Position numbers and translations under genes: made by a program. From the NCBI GenBank assembly GCA_030035585.1, contig CM057469.1, positions 17,354,501 to 17,418,500 of the forward strand: DNA of 64,000 nucleotides, in the 5' to 3' direction. The number at the start of each line of letters is the position of its first letter. Positions within the stretch are counted from its first letter, which is position 1. Below, piece by piece: positions 10,688 to 21,645 of the stretch. The DNA is from Dugong dugon (Eukaryota > Chordata > Mammalia > Sirenia > Dugongidae). Under the pieces are notes generated by a model. It did no database searches and was not told where the DNA came from. It saw only the letters and a list, made by a program, of their open reading frames with translations.

Positions 10688-12280
10688 CCTCTGCTCATTT
10701 TTTAATTGGATTGCCTTTTTGTTGAGGTGTTGAAAGTTTCTATACATTTTAGACGTTAGTCCCTTGTTGGATATGTTGTTATCAAAATTTTTTTTCCAGT
10801 CTGTAGGTTCTCTTTTTACCCTTTTGGTGAAGTCTTTAGATGTGCATATGTATTTAATTTTTAGGAGGTCTCAGTTGTCTAGTTTATCTTTTTCTGTTTG
10901 TGCATTTTTAGTTATGCTTGATAGTCTATTTATGCTGTAAATTAGAGCCCTTAGGTTTACCCCTTTTTATTTTCCATGATCTTTATAGTTTTAGGTTTTA
11001 CATTTAGGTCTTTGGTCCATCTTGAGTTAGTTTTTGTGTATGGTGTGCGGTAAGGATCCTTTTTCATTTTTATGCAAATACATACCCAATTTTGCCAGTA
11101 CCATTTGTTAAAGAGACTTGTCTCTTCCCAATTAAATGGATTTTGACTCTTTGTTGAAGATCAACTGTCCATAAGTGGCTGGATTTACTTATTGGTTCTC
11201 AGTTCTGTTCCATTGTCTATGTGTCTGTCATTGTATCCATACCAGGCTGTTTTGACTACCATGGCTGTATAGTAGGTTCTGAGATTGGTAAGTGTGAGGT
11301 CTCTTACTTTGTTCTTTTTCAATAATGCTTTGCTTATCTGTTGCCTTTCCTTTCCATATAAAGTTTGTGATTAGTTTTTCTATTTTGTTAAAAAATGTTG
11401 TTGGAATTTTAATTGGGATTGCATTATATCTATAGATCACTTAGGGTGTGTTGACATTTTTATAATCTTAAGTCTTCCTGTCCATGAACATGGTGTGTTT
11501 TTCCATTTATGTTGGTCTCTTTTGGTTTCTTGCAGTAGTGTTTTGTAGTTTTCTTTGTATAAGTGTTTTATGTCCCTGGTTAGATTTATTCCTAAGTATT
11601 TCATCTTTTTGGGGGCTATTGTAAATGATATTGTTTTCTTGATTTCCTTTGTCAGAGTTCTCATTGTTAGTGTAGAGGAATCCGACTGATTTTTGTATGT
11701 TGATCTACCATGCCACTTTGCTTAATTCTTCCATTACTCCGTAGCTTTCTTGTAGAATCTCTGGGATTTTCTACATATAGGATCATATCGTCTGCAAATA
11801 AGGATAGCTTTACTTCTTCCTAACCAATTTGGATACCTTTTATTTCCCTTTCTTGCCTTGTTGCTGTGGCTAGAATGTCCAATACAATATTGAATAAGAG
11901 TGGTGATAAGAGGCATCTTTGTCTGGTTCCAGTTTACAAGGGAAATTATTTTGGTCTGTGTCTGTTGAGAATAATGTTGCCTCTTGGTTTTGTGTGTATG
12001 CCCTTAATTGTGTTGAGGAATTTCCCTGCTATTCCTGTTTTGTTGAGACTTTGTATCAGGAATGGGTGTTGGTTTTTATCAAATGCCTTTTCTGTGTTGA
12101 TTGATATGATCATGTGGTTCTTTTCCTTTGTTTTATTTATGTGGTGGAATATGTTGATTGAGTTTCTAATGTTGAACCATCCTTGCATACCTGGCATGAA
12201 TCCTACTTGGTCATGATGTGCTCTTTTTTTGAAATGCTGTTGAATTCTGTTGGCTAGTTTTTGTTGAGAATTTTTGTGTC

Positions 12281-12782
12281 TGTCATGGACTGAATTGTGT
12301 CCCCCCAAAATATGTGTCAACTTGGTTAGGCCATGATTCCCAGTATTGTCTGGTTGTCCTCCATTTTGTGATTGTTATTTTGTGTTAAAGAGGATTAGGG
12401 CAGGATTGTTAACACCACCCTTACCCAGGTCACATCCCCAATCCAATGTAAAGGGAGTTTCCCTGGGGTGTGGCCTGTACCACCTTTTATCTTACAAGAG
12501 ATAAAAGGAAAGGGAGGCAAGCAGAGAGTTGGGGACCTCATACTACCAAGAAAGCAGTGCTGGGAGCAGAGCACATCCTTTGGACCTGGGGTCTCTGCAT
12601 GGAGAAGCTCCTAGTCCAGGGGAAGATTGATGAAAAGATTGACAGAGAGAGAAAGCCTTCCCCTGGAGCTGACACCCTGAATTTAGACTTCAGCGTACTT
12701 TACTATGAAGAAATAAATTTCTCTTTGTTAACGCCATCCACTTGTGATATTTCTGTTACAGCAGCACTAGATGACTAAGACA
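12281..12782 (+). mobile_element. Solo LTR, ERVL-MaLR-like, sense
   Basis: 502 bases bounded by TG (TGTCATGGACTGAATTGTG) and CA (GATGACTAAGACA). An AATAAA lies at 12712-12717. The start resembles MLT1/MST-type MaLR LTRs ('ggactgaattgtgtcccccc'). Inverted copies of the same family are at 28547-29051 and 49974-50497. It interrupts L1 ORF2. No internal retroviral sequence is attached. A 102-residue open frame inside it is non-coding LTR sequence. Confidence 0.82.
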
Positions 12783-14215
12783 GTATTTGTATTCAAGAGG
12801 GATATCTGTCTATAATTTTCTTTTTTAGTGGTGTCTTTGCCTAGTTTTGGTATCAGGGTTATGCTGGCTTCATAGAGTGAATTAGGGAGTATTGCATCTT
12901 TTTCTGTGTTCTGGAATAATTTGAGTAGAATTGATGTTAGCTCTTCTCTAAATGTTTGGTAGAATTCTCCAGTGAAGCTGTATGGGCCAGCGTTTTTTTT
13001 TTTTTGGTTGGGAGATATTTTATGACCCTTCAGTTTCTTCTTTTGTTGTGGGTCTGTTCAAATCTTCTACCTCAGTTTGTGTTAGTTTAGGTAGGTGGTG
13101 TGTTTCTAGAAATTTGTCCATTTCTTCTAGATTTTCAGATTTGTTGGAGTACAGTTCTTCATAATCTTGTAACAGATTGTAACATCCTTTTTATTTCAGT
13201 TGGTTCTGTTGTAACATCACCCATCTCAATTCTTATTTGTTTTATTTGCATCTTCTCTTTCTTTTCCTTTGTCAGTTTGGCCAGTGATTTGTCGTTTTAT
13301 TGATCCTTTCAAAGAACTGACTTCTAGGCTTGTTGATTCTTTCTGTTTTTCTGTTTCATTTGTTTCTGCTGTAATCTTTATTATTGCCTTTCTTCTGCTG
13401 ACTCTGGGCTTCTTTTGCTGATCTTTTTCTGTTTGTTGGCGTTGTAGAGTTAAAGTATTGATTTTGGCTTTTTTTTGATGTGTGCGTTTGTTACTACAAA
13501 TTGACCTCTGAGCCCTGCACTTGCTTTGTCCCAAAGGTTTTGGTATGTTGTGTTTTCATTCTCATTTGATTCTAGGAATTTTTTGTTTTCATTTTTTATT
13601 TCTTCTAGTACCCAGTGGTTTTTAAGCAGGGTGTTATTCAGTTTCCATAGGGTGTTATTCAGTTTCCATGTATTTTATTTATTTTTCTTTTCTTCCTGTT
13701 ATTGATTTCTAGTTTTATAGCATTATGATAAGAGAAAATGCTTTGTGTTATTTCAATGTTCTTGAATTGAGGCTTGTTTTGTGTCCTAGCATATGGTCTA
13801 TTCTGGAGAATGATCCTTGTGTGCTGGAAAAGAATATGTATTGTACTGTTGTTGGGTGGGTTGTTCTGTATATGTCTATGAGATCAGGTTGGTTGATTGT
13901 GTTGTGTAGATCTTCTGTATCTTTGTTGAGTTACTTTCTGGTTGTTCTGTTCTTCATTTAAAGTGGTGTGTTAAAGTCTCCTACTATTGTGGAGTTGCTA
14001 ATTTCTTTTTTCAGTTCTGTTAGAGTTTGTTTTATGTATTTTGGGCTCTGTCGTTGGGTATGTAAATATTTATTATGGTTATGTTCTCTTGGTGGATCGA
14101 CCCTTTAATCATTATATAATGCCCTTCCTCATCTCTTAAGCTGATTTTTGCCTTAAAGTCTATCCTATCAGAGATTAATATTGCCACTTCTTATCTTCAT
14201 TGATATATTTGCTTG

Positions 14216-14542
14216 ATTTTTTAACAATTGTGCTTCAAGTGAAACTTTACAATTCAAGTTAGTTTCTCATACAAAAATTTATACACACATGGTTTTGTGA
14301 CCCTAGTTGCTCTCCCTATACTGTGACAGCACACTCCTCCTTTCCACCCCGGATTTCCTGTGTCCATTCAACCAGCTCCTGACCCTCTCTGCCTTCTCCA
14401 GACAGGAGCTGCCCATTTAGTCTCATGTATCTACTTGAGCTAAGAAGCACACTCTTCACAGTATCTTTTTATGTCCCATAGTCCAGTCTAATCTTTGTCT
14501 GAAGAGTTGGCCTCGGGAATGGTTTTAGTTCTGGGTTAGCAG
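14216..14542 (-). mobile_element. L1 3' UTR, antisense, 5'-truncated
   Basis: Begins 'aacaattgtgcttcaagtg' and carries the elephant-type L1 3' UTR, close to the start of the L1 at 47803-49018 ('aagaagcacactcttcac' occurs in both). Only the 3' UTR is present. It abuts the endonuclease end of the preceding L1. Confidence 0.8.
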
Positions 14543-14700
14543 AGAGTGGTTAAGCATTTGGCTGTTAACCAAAAGGTCAGTAGTTCAAATCCACCAGCCG
14601 CTTCTTGGAAACCCCATGGGACAGTTCTTCTCTGTCCCGTAGGGTCTCTGTGAGTCAGAATCAACTCGACAGCAACAGGTTTTTTTTTTTTTTTTTTTTT
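14543..14700 (+). mobile_element. AfroSINE, sense, head truncated
   Basis: Starts inside the A box (AGTGGTTAAGCATTTGGC), with B box GTAGTTCAAATCC and tail GAGTCAGAATCAACTCGACA, followed by an 18-20 base T-run. Confidence 0.88.
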
Positions 14701-14890
14701 AAGAACATATTAACCATCCCTAAAAGAAGCTGTGCCTTAAGGCTATCTTCTACCCTAATTAAACAAAGGAAGACATTAGAATTAAACCCGTGAATTTAGG
14801 CTCTTTCATATCTGTCTTATAATCGACCGAGTTCACACAGAGCCCTCTAGGAGTCAGTTTCAGTTCAAGTTGGCTCCTTGCAGTCCTGAA

Positions 14891-14905
14891 CCACCAGATG
14901 GCAGT
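14891..14905 (+). promoter_or_regulatory. CTCF-like motif
   Basis: CCACCAGATGGCAGT fits the published CTCF core CCASYAGRKGGCRSY at every position. It lies in unique DNA between two repeat-dense blocks, not in a SINE. Motif match only. Occupancy is not shown. Confidence 0.45.
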
Positions 14906-15314
14906 GTGAGAACAAGGTAGGAAAAATGGCTGGAGGAATTTACTTCTATTTTTAGAAACAGGCTGTACACAGTTACATCCATTTGTAGTAGTACGTGTAG
15001 TTGTTATCCAGGTAGCCTCCGAGGATCATAGGTTGAAAGTCTCCTGCTTGAAGATTCTGCTAATGCAGAATATTGTCTTTCAGGTGACGATGCTTTCCAG
15101 CCACCTAAACCTATCCTAACATACCTGTCTTGTTGCTGTCATTTGCTAAATACAGTGACCTCCTCATTTTCATTATTCCTGATATATTTGGGAATCACCT
15201 GCTCAGTCTTCCAACCTTTTTTTTCTCGTTTAGCTTTGTGTTGCAGTACTTCCTTGGGTCTTTTTCCATCTTTTCCTTTTTCCTCCTAGCCGCTAGCCTT
15301 GGATATTCTTTAAG

Positions 15315-15447
15315 ATAGTGGTTCTCAACTTTGGAAGCACACTGAAACCACCTGGGGAGCTTTTAAAAATCCTGATGCTCAGGCTGCACTCAAGACCAAT
15401 TAAATCAGAATCTTTGTGGTAGGACCCAGGCATCATTTTTAAATGTC
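15315..15447 (+). mobile_element. hAT-derived MITE (MER5A-like)
   Basis: Starts GTGGTTCTCAACTTTGG, then 'cacctggggagcttttaaa' and 'aaatcagaatctttgtgg'. This is the typical layout of MER5-class elements. The far terminal repeat is eroded. Confidence 0.75.
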
Positions 15448-15709
15448 TCATTGCCTAATAAATGTTTACCTGCCTTCCTTTATCTTTTATGCAGTCCATA
15501 AACAATGAAGTAATTTAACTAGTTCCACTTTAAGTTCATAATATTTTAGTCAGATGCCACATACTCTCGCAAATGGTCAATGAATTTTGACTTTTTTTAT
15601 CCTCCTAAGTTGCCCATTACTAGTTCTTACCTGGATATGTCACTTTCCTTCCTCCATTCCCAAACCACGAGCCACGGCATGGGAATGGAGGAAGGGCCAC
15701 CATCCTAGT

Positions 15710-16320
15710 ACAGGTTCTCATGTCTGTCAGTGCCCTCCAGCCAAAGACCCAGGAACATACCTGTAGTTGAATAAAATTGGGCTTATTCACTCATTGTAAT
15801 GAGGGAACCCACACCATGGGGAACTGGGGGGGGGGGGGGGGGGTCCTCAGTAAGAAGATATCAGAAGGGATTTCTTACAGGATTTAGACTTGCGTTAGGG
15901 GATTGTGGGGAGAATTCAAAGAAGAGCTTTGTTCTGGACTGGGTGCTGTGAGGAAGTGGGGATAATTCTATGATTGGGCATCTTAATAAACGTTATCTAG
16001 TAAAGCAGTAGCAGCCATTTGTAGCATTCACAATGGGGGAAGTTTGGTCATTTCTGTGGCTTGAACAATGTTCATGTTTTGTTTGTTGTTGAGACCTAAT
16101 TATGGAGCAGTCTTATTTTTTTTTCTGTCTTGACTACAGAGTTGCCTTGTCTGTTGTCAATGTTCTATGAAATTACATTTAACAGGAAAACACTGGGGCA
16201 TAACCATGAGTGCCCGGCCAGCACCCAGCAACACCAGGGTCAGGCTGACAGTGCCAGGTCAGCTCCGACTGTCAGGGGCAGCTATTCTCTTTCTCACTGT
16301 GTTTCTAGATTATGTAAACT
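15710..16320 (-). mobile_element. Possible solo LTR with an 18-G tract
   Basis: The stretch has LTR-like features: TG at the left edge (TGTCTGTCAGTGCCC), a 'gaataaaattgggctt' segment and a GC-rich right end. It contains a run of 18 G at 15826-15843. No family was identified and the right boundary is uncertain. Could equally be unique DNA. Confidence 0.35.
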
Positions 16321-16339
16321 GTTTTTTAGCTGATTATAT

Positions 16340-16600
16340 CTGTCTACAGATCCTCTCTACTTCAGTCCGTTCTTTGAAGTGCTGCCAGATTAGCCTTCCT
16401 TAAATATCCCTTTAATGACTGTTAGCTCATCAAGCATAAATAATGGTCCTCTCTAATTTGACTCAACTCTGGCCAACTTTATTTCCCAGTATGCTTTTTG
16501 TTTTAGTCACACTGCTTTCCTCATTGCTCAAGTATTCTTACCTTGATACTTTCCCTTGTGTTATTTTCTTGACCTGCAGCACTCTGTCTGCCTGGAGGCG
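16340..16600 (+). mobile_element. L2 fragment, sense
   Basis: Diverged L2 3' region with 'tagtcacactgctttcctca' near 16505 and a Leu/Pro-rich translation, like the L2 at 50540-53845. No intact frame. Confidence 0.5.
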
Positions 16601-16800
16601 TTCAGACCTGGATATTTATTCTCAGATGCGGCACTCATTAATTGTGTGACTTGGGGCAACTACTTAATTGCTTTGAACTTGGTTTTCTTCATCTTGAACC
16701 CTACCTCTCAGAATTATTCCAAGCATTAAAAGCGATAACAAGTGTAAAAGTGTTTTTGGTATATAGTAGTTACTCATACTTAATAAATGTTCTTTCCTTG
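16600..16800 (+). mobile_element. MIR, sense
   Basis: The core order is readable: 'gacctggatatttattctca', then 'attgtgtgacttggggcaa', then 'acttaataaatgttctttcc'. Diverged. Confidence 0.65.
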
Positions 16801-16859
16801 CTCTACTTACTTCTAATTGATTTCCTTCAGTGATCTGTAACATTTAGGTAGTATTAGAT

Positions 16860-17068
16860 ACCAGTACCAGTTGCCGTGGAGTCAATTCCAACTTATGGTG
16901 ACCCTGTATGTGTCAGAGTAGAACTGTGCTCCATAGGGTTTTCAATGGCTGATGTTTTGGAAGTAGATTGCCAGGCCTTTATTCTGAGGAGCCTCTGGGG
17001 GGACTTGAACCTCTAGCCTTTCGGTTAGCAGCTGAGCATGTTAACTGTTTGCACTACCCAGAACTCCA
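16860..17068 (-). mobile_element. AfroSINE, antisense
   Basis: Begins 'cagttgccgtggagtcaatt', ends 'tttgcactacccagaactcc', with 'gattgccaggccttta' inside. Long-body subfamily. Confidence 0.85.
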
Positions 17069-17084
17069 GTATTAGGTAATTTAG

Positions 17085-17230
17085 CTCTCCATTATACATA
17101 CTTCATATTATTAGATTTTGTTCATTTTTTCCCTCTAGTTTTAGCTTCCTTGAGGACAGAGACCTTGTCTTATTTTTCTGTGTTTTTCTAAAGCCATAGA
17201 GCAGTGTTGAGTCCTCTGAGACGATCAGTA
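17085..17230 (+). mobile_element. L2 3' end, sense
   Basis: 'gcttccttgaggacagagac' followed by 'agagcagtgttgagtcct' corresponds to the L2 3' UTR segment. Possibly the same L2 as 16340-16600, split by the SINE. Confidence 0.55.
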
Positions 17231-17864
17231 GGCATCTGAATGTCTGAAATTTCCAGGGCTATGAGAGCCTAGTAAAACTGTGGTGCCTACGGATACCATT
17301 TGTAACATTTTTCTGATACTCTCTGAAACTTTCCGTATTTTATTGCCATTCTTGGTCAGTTGGTACCACTGGTTAGGAGAGTTAGTATAATCTGGGCCAG
17401 AGGCTGAATTGTTAGTATCAAAACTATAATTCAAAGTAGTCATCAAAATGGTTATATCAAAGTAAATATTTATAGATGAGTATTTATCTTTAAAAATAAA
17501 CAAAAAAATGATTAAAACTCACTGCAAATTTTAAACATAGATAACTTCTCACCAATGTACTTTGACTTCCTACCACACTCAGACTATTCACAGTTGAGTT
17601 GCATTTTAAGTAATTATTTAAACATTATTAAACATTAAAAATTATCATAATTTTCAATATTCATCTTTTACTTTGCTGTATCTTTGAATTTCACAATATA
17701 ATGAAGCTCTCTGATTGACGGTTATTTTTTTTCCTGAAGAGTTTTAGAACACCAGCTTCTTTCTCCAGGTTAGTCTTAAATCCCTAATAAAACAAATTTC
17801 CCTTCTGTCCTTTTTCTTTCTTTTTAGTTTTTAAATCTTGGGCATCTTAACTTTAGACTTCTCT
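17231..17864. other. Gap without a gene
   Basis: AT-rich unique sequence. The 92-residue minus-strand open frame at 17225-17503 has no recognisable motif and is not supported as a gene. Confidence 0.5.
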
Positions 17865-17972
17865 TTCCCTGTTCATAAAATAGGGGTAATATCTATTTAC
17901 CTCCTGTGATCTTCATGAGGATTAAATGAGAACACACACCAGAATGTGTAGGATAGTGCCTGGAACATTGCA
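17865..17972 (+). mobile_element. MIR 3' part, sense
   Basis: 'cataaaataggggtaatatc', then 'gaggattaaatgagaacac', then 'agtgcctggaaca' follow the MIR order. Confidence 0.65.
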
Positions 17973-18345
17973 GTGTTTCTCAGAGTCTGGCCCACCATTC
18001 ACCTTCATCAGAATTGCTTATTAAAAATATGTTTTTCCATGCCTCTCCTCAGAATCTCTAGCGCTTCAGGCACAAAAATCTACATTCCTAACAAGCTCCC
18101 TTGGAGCCCTGATGATGCAGTGGTTAAGTCTCACTGCTAACCGAAAGGTCAATGGATTGAACCCACTAGCCATTCCCTGGGAGAAAAGACATGGCAATCT
18201 GCTCCCATGAAAACTGTAGCTCAGGAAACCTAAGGGGCATTTCTGTCCTAGAGGGTCTGTCTGAGTTGGAACTGACTTGATGGCACACAATAACAACAAG
18301 CTACTTGGGTGATATTGATGTCCACCAAATTTTGAGACCTGCTTA
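17973..18345. mobile_element. hAT-derived MITE split by an AfroSINE
   Basis: 'gtgtttctcagagtctggcc' at the left and 'caaattttgagacc' at the right form diverged inverted ends of a MER-type element. An AfroSINE at 18100-18294 splits it at AACAAGCT. Confidence 0.6.
18100..18294 (+). mobile_element. AfroSINE, sense, with target-site duplication
   Basis: Head GGAGCCCTGATGATGCAGTG, a diverged B box (GGATTGAACCC), the long body ('gggagaaaagacatggcaat') and tail GAGTTGGAACTGACTTGATG. Flanked by AACAAGCTCC (18090-18099) and AACAAGCTAC (18295-18304). Confidence 0.9.
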
Positions 18346-19507
18346 CCTACAGGACAGAGACACGTTCGTTTCATATTACCTCTGCCTACTTTATTGATCT
18401 TATGGGCGCTAAATTTAGAGAACATTAGAGCCAAATAAGTATTAGTTGAATGTGAATATCTGCAGCAGTTGTCAGTAACAGCCTCCTTAGAGTCTTTCTT
18501 CTTTTTCTGAGCTCAGCTAGGACTTCTCAGCCAGGTTCACTTTCTTCTGTCTTAGTTTTGCTTTTTGACTGAATTTCCTGAACTTGCCCTTTTTCTATCA
18601 TTGATCTGTAGTAAGATTTTTCTTCTGTTGGCTTCGGTCAAGATGGATAACTTAAGCTGGCAGGTGACTCTGGAAGTTTATTTTAAAATGCCAAGATTTA
18701 TTTTGCGTGAATAATCCATGTAATAACTATTTTTTAATCATTAATTTATCAATTCCAGGTCAAATAAATGGATTCAGTTATAATTTGTGTTCCAGCCTTG
18801 AATGAGCAGAATATGCAGTACACTTGCCGAAGATCGATTTATTGAACGGCTAAATGAGTCATGTGGCTACTATGCATAGGAAATGTTGAAAGAAGAATAA
18901 GTGGAGCCTAAGGTAGAAACCGAGTATGGTTCTACAGCAGGGTGGCTCCCCGTGTAACTGCTTATCTTCCATTTTGGGGCATCTCCTAATTTTTCCCTTT
19001 ATACAGATGAGAAAATTACCCTAGTGCCTCCAGTTTGTGTGGGGTGGTGCTCCCTCCATCATGTACTGATAGCATATATCTTTTATTTCAGTTGCCACGT
19101 TGTGTTTTACTTATTTGCATCAATATTTATTAAATATTTATTAAATAATTTTCTATCTTCTCTGGAAGCTCTTGGATGCAGGAACTGTTTCTTTTAGTAC
19201 CATCAGTATCTACTAATTCTGACCCTTCTTCCTTGCTGATGTAAACTAAATCTTCAAGTATAGGTCTGGGCCATATTTCCTTCATTTTCCTTTTGATACA
19301 GGTAGATAATTTGTTATCTTGCAGACTGACTGATCTTCTGCCTTCATTATAGGTCCGGTGGCCAGCCATTTTGAACAGTGTTTGCTCCTCTAAGTCTGTT
19401 TTCTTTGCTTTAAATGTTGTAGTTTGGAGAATGGCAATATTGCTTTGCTCTGATCATCAGTGAGAATGAGTATGATGTGTGGATTACTTTTTTTGGGGGA
19501 GATACTA
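18346..19507. other. Gap without a gene
   Basis: Unique DNA. The antisense of 18490-18700 is Lys-rich when translated, and a 79-residue minus-strand frame lies at 19130-19369. Neither shows a known domain, a splice context or a convincing start. Confidence 0.45.
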
Positions 19508-19636
19508 CCTTTTAAAAAATATTTTATTGTGTTTTAGGTGAAAGTTTACACAGCATATTAGATTCCCACTTAACCATCTTTATACAAATTGTTCCATGAC
19601 ATTGGTTACAATTTTCACGCTGTGTTGGGGATATTA
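19508..19636 (-). mobile_element. Short L1 3' UTR fragment, antisense
   Basis: 'ggtgaaagtttacacagcat' then 'gttccatgacattggttaca' are the same L1 3' UTR landmarks seen at 7680 and 9590. Only ~130 bases. Confidence 0.75.
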
Positions 19637-19664
19637 TTTTTTAATTAAAATTTATTTATCTGTT

Positions 19665-19900
19665 TGTGCTCTGGTGAAAAGTAGCACTGTGCTTGGAGCA
19701 AGAAGACTTAGGTTCAAGCCCTGGTTCCATTATTTGCCAGATTTGTGACCTTGGGCAAGTCACTTAATCTCTTTGAGTTTCATTTTTCTCATCTACAAAA
19801 TGGAGTTGATAATTCCTACCTGTATCATAGGATTGCAGTGAAGAGCAAATGAGCTAATATACTAAAGCATTGTATAAATGTGATGTATTATCTTAATCAT
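19665..19900 (+). mobile_element. MIR, sense
   Basis: 'gaagacttaggttcaagccc', 'gaccttgggcaagtcactta', and 'gcaaatgagctaatatac' give a nearly complete MIR. Confidence 0.85.
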
Positions 19901-20109
19901 CACCCTCATCCCTGAAATGAAGCTTTAAGAGATGAAAGATCAATTAACTAAATCAAGAGATGGAATTGGATTTTTCTCTTTTAGGCTGAGATGTTCAGAA
20001 GTTAATGTAGTTACTTACAGAAAAATATCACCTATGATGTCTATTGGGTAATGAATCACTACTAACCATTCTAGAATTTGAACCTGTTAATATTTATGTT
20101 GTATCTGTT

Positions 20110-20345
20110 GAGGAGCTTTGTTGTCAGATAGATTCTGGTTCAGGTTTTGGCTGTGCCATTTATTAATTGTATGAACCTGGATAACTACTAGTAGAGGTTT
20201 AGTTTCCTCATTGGTAAAATGAGGTTAGTAATGATAATAAAAACGTCTACCTTACAGGGTTAGTGAAAGGAGCAAATAAGATAAGCTATGATAAAAGTGT
20301 CCAGCATCATGCACAATGCCTGGCACATTGTAGGTGATTGATAAG
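20110..20345 (+). mobile_element. MIR, sense
   Basis: Opens at 'agatagattctggttcagg', then 'catttattaattgtatgaac', and ends 'aatgcctggcacattgtagg'. The right half is part of the inverted duplication arm at 20221-20541. Confidence 0.75.
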
Positions 20346-20541
20346 TGAGTGGTAATGATAACCATAATCACTATAGATGATCATAGTTAACACTTATGGA
20401 ATACTTGTTATGTTTCAGGCATGAGGCCAAGTGCTTTATATGCATTATCTCATTTAATCTTGCAACTCTCATGAGGTCTCTATAGATATTCTTCTTATTC
20501 CGATTTTATGGATGAGGAAACTGAAGTTTAGAGAAGTTATA
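20221..20541 (+). repeat. Inverted duplication, arm A
   Basis: About 320 bases whose reverse complement recurs at 21327-21645. Matching landmarks on the + strand of arm A include 'gaggttagtaatgataataa', 'cataatcactatagatgatc' and 'catgaggtctctatagatat'. The junction between the two MIRs is copied as well, so this is one duplicated block rather than independent MIR insertions. Confidence 0.8.
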
Positions 20542-20605
20542 ACTTGCCAAGTTATACAGCTAGTACTGTCTGAATTCAGAGCCCATGTCTTTATTATTAA
20601 TTAAG
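20390..20605 (-). mobile_element. MIR, antisense
   Basis: 'aggccaagtgctttatatgc', then 'ggatgaggaaactgaagt', then 'gccaagttatacagctagta'. Head-on to the preceding MIR. Both MIRs and their junction are repeated in reverse at 21327-21645. Confidence 0.75.
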
Positions 20606-21326
20606 CTTTTTCAATTCCTGTGGGAAACTTGTCAGATGTCAGCAGTAATTATACATTTTGTGATGCTATCAAGTTGGTAATAAAATAGTATCTCTTTTAG
20701 AGATTAGAAAAAAATGTGTAGACAAGATTCAATTTATAAAATCCTCTCTGGTAGTTTGTAGCTGTCCTATAATTTACAAATTAAGGTTGAAGTGACTTGT
20801 TCTTCTGTTTTCCTCAGTATCTTTAAAAAGTCTGTGTGAATGGCATTTGTCAAAATTACAAAAAAGCAATGGTAAACTTATTAAAATATGAAGCATTATT
20901 TTGAATTAACCACAAAATTACTTGGATTGCCCTGAGATCTGTTTTCTTTTTATCAGAAAGGCTCAAATAGCGGAGTGGTTGAGAGAGAGAGAGATTGATT
21001 ACTATGTTTTCTGTGAATGCTCTTTGCTAGTAATTTTTTTGGCTGTGCTGTGCCATCTTAATTGCTCCATACTCTTGTAAGCAAGCTGATGAGAGAGCCA
21101 CAGTTGTGTCAGAGAACATAGTTACACCCTCCCCTCCTTTCCTTAAAACAGCCTCTTAAGCCTTTAGGTCAGCAAAAGAGATAGTTTAATGGCTGTTCTT
21201 CCAGAGAAGTACTTCAGTTTCGTTTTTAGAGAAAGAAGTCTTGTATTGCATACAACAGTGCTTTGCTAAATGCTATGTAGTAAGGGGAAGAGTACTGTCG
21301 TTCTAGGGGCTTGAGTCAATATTTTG
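20606..21326. other. Spacer between inverted arms, no gene
   Basis: Unique DNA with a short GAGA run at 20980-20995. No convincing frame. It would form the loop if the arms paired. Confidence 0.55.
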
Positions 21327-21645
21327 ATAACTTCTCTAAATTTCGCTTTCCTTATCCATAAAATGAGAATAGTAAGAGTATCTATAGAGACCTCATGAGA
21401 GTTGCAAGATTAAATGAGATAATGCGTATAAAGCACTTGGCCTCATGCCTGAAACATAACAAGTATTCCATAAGTGTTAACTATCATCATCTTCTCTACT
21501 GATTATGGTTATCATTACTGCTTACTTATCAATCACCTACAATGTGCCAGGCATTGTGTATGATGGTGGACACTTATAGGTTATCTCATTTACTCCTTTC
21601 ACTAACCCTGTAAGGTAGGTGTTTTTATTACTATTATTAACCTCA
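21327..21645 (-). repeat. Inverted duplication, arm B
   Basis: Reverse complement of arm A. Long matched stretches include 'agagacctcatgagagttgc', 'cacttggcctcatgcctga' and 'tcaatcacctacaatgtgcc'. I estimate low-single-digit to ~10% divergence by eye. A truncated AfroSINE starts at its right edge. Confidence 0.8.

Larger units (their letters stand above)
7640..14210 (-). mobile_element. L1 LINE, antisense, 5'-truncated, carrying nested insertions
   Basis: The 3' UTR starts at the T-rich end near 7640 ('gaaagtttacagagcaaatt') and runs to about 8480. Antisense ORF2 follows, with hallmarks such as 'gtattccattgtgtatgtac' near 9041. Reverse transcriptase motif A is readable on the minus strand near 12080-12100 (INTEKAFDK). 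The copy ends inside the endonuclease region near 14210, so ORF1 and the N-terminus of ORF2 are missing. It is broken by a second L1 (9520-10687) and a solo LTR (12281-12782). Without them about 4.9 kb of L1 remains. Frameshifts and stops make it inactive. Confidence 0.9.

Noticed and set aside
12470-12778. 102-residue open frame
   Set aside because: It lies wholly in a solo LTR. The same LTR family occurs at 28547 and 49974.
12271-12790. Clean target-site duplication around the LTR
   Set aside because: GTGTC (left) and GTATT (right) agree poorly, so I do not claim a duplication there.
18490-18700. Lys-rich antisense translation as an exon
   Set aside because: Stops occur in every frame and no bounding splice sites were convincing.
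19130-19369. 79-residue minus-strand frame
   Set aside because: Composition is plausible but no motif, splice context or family was seen. Not enough to call a gene.
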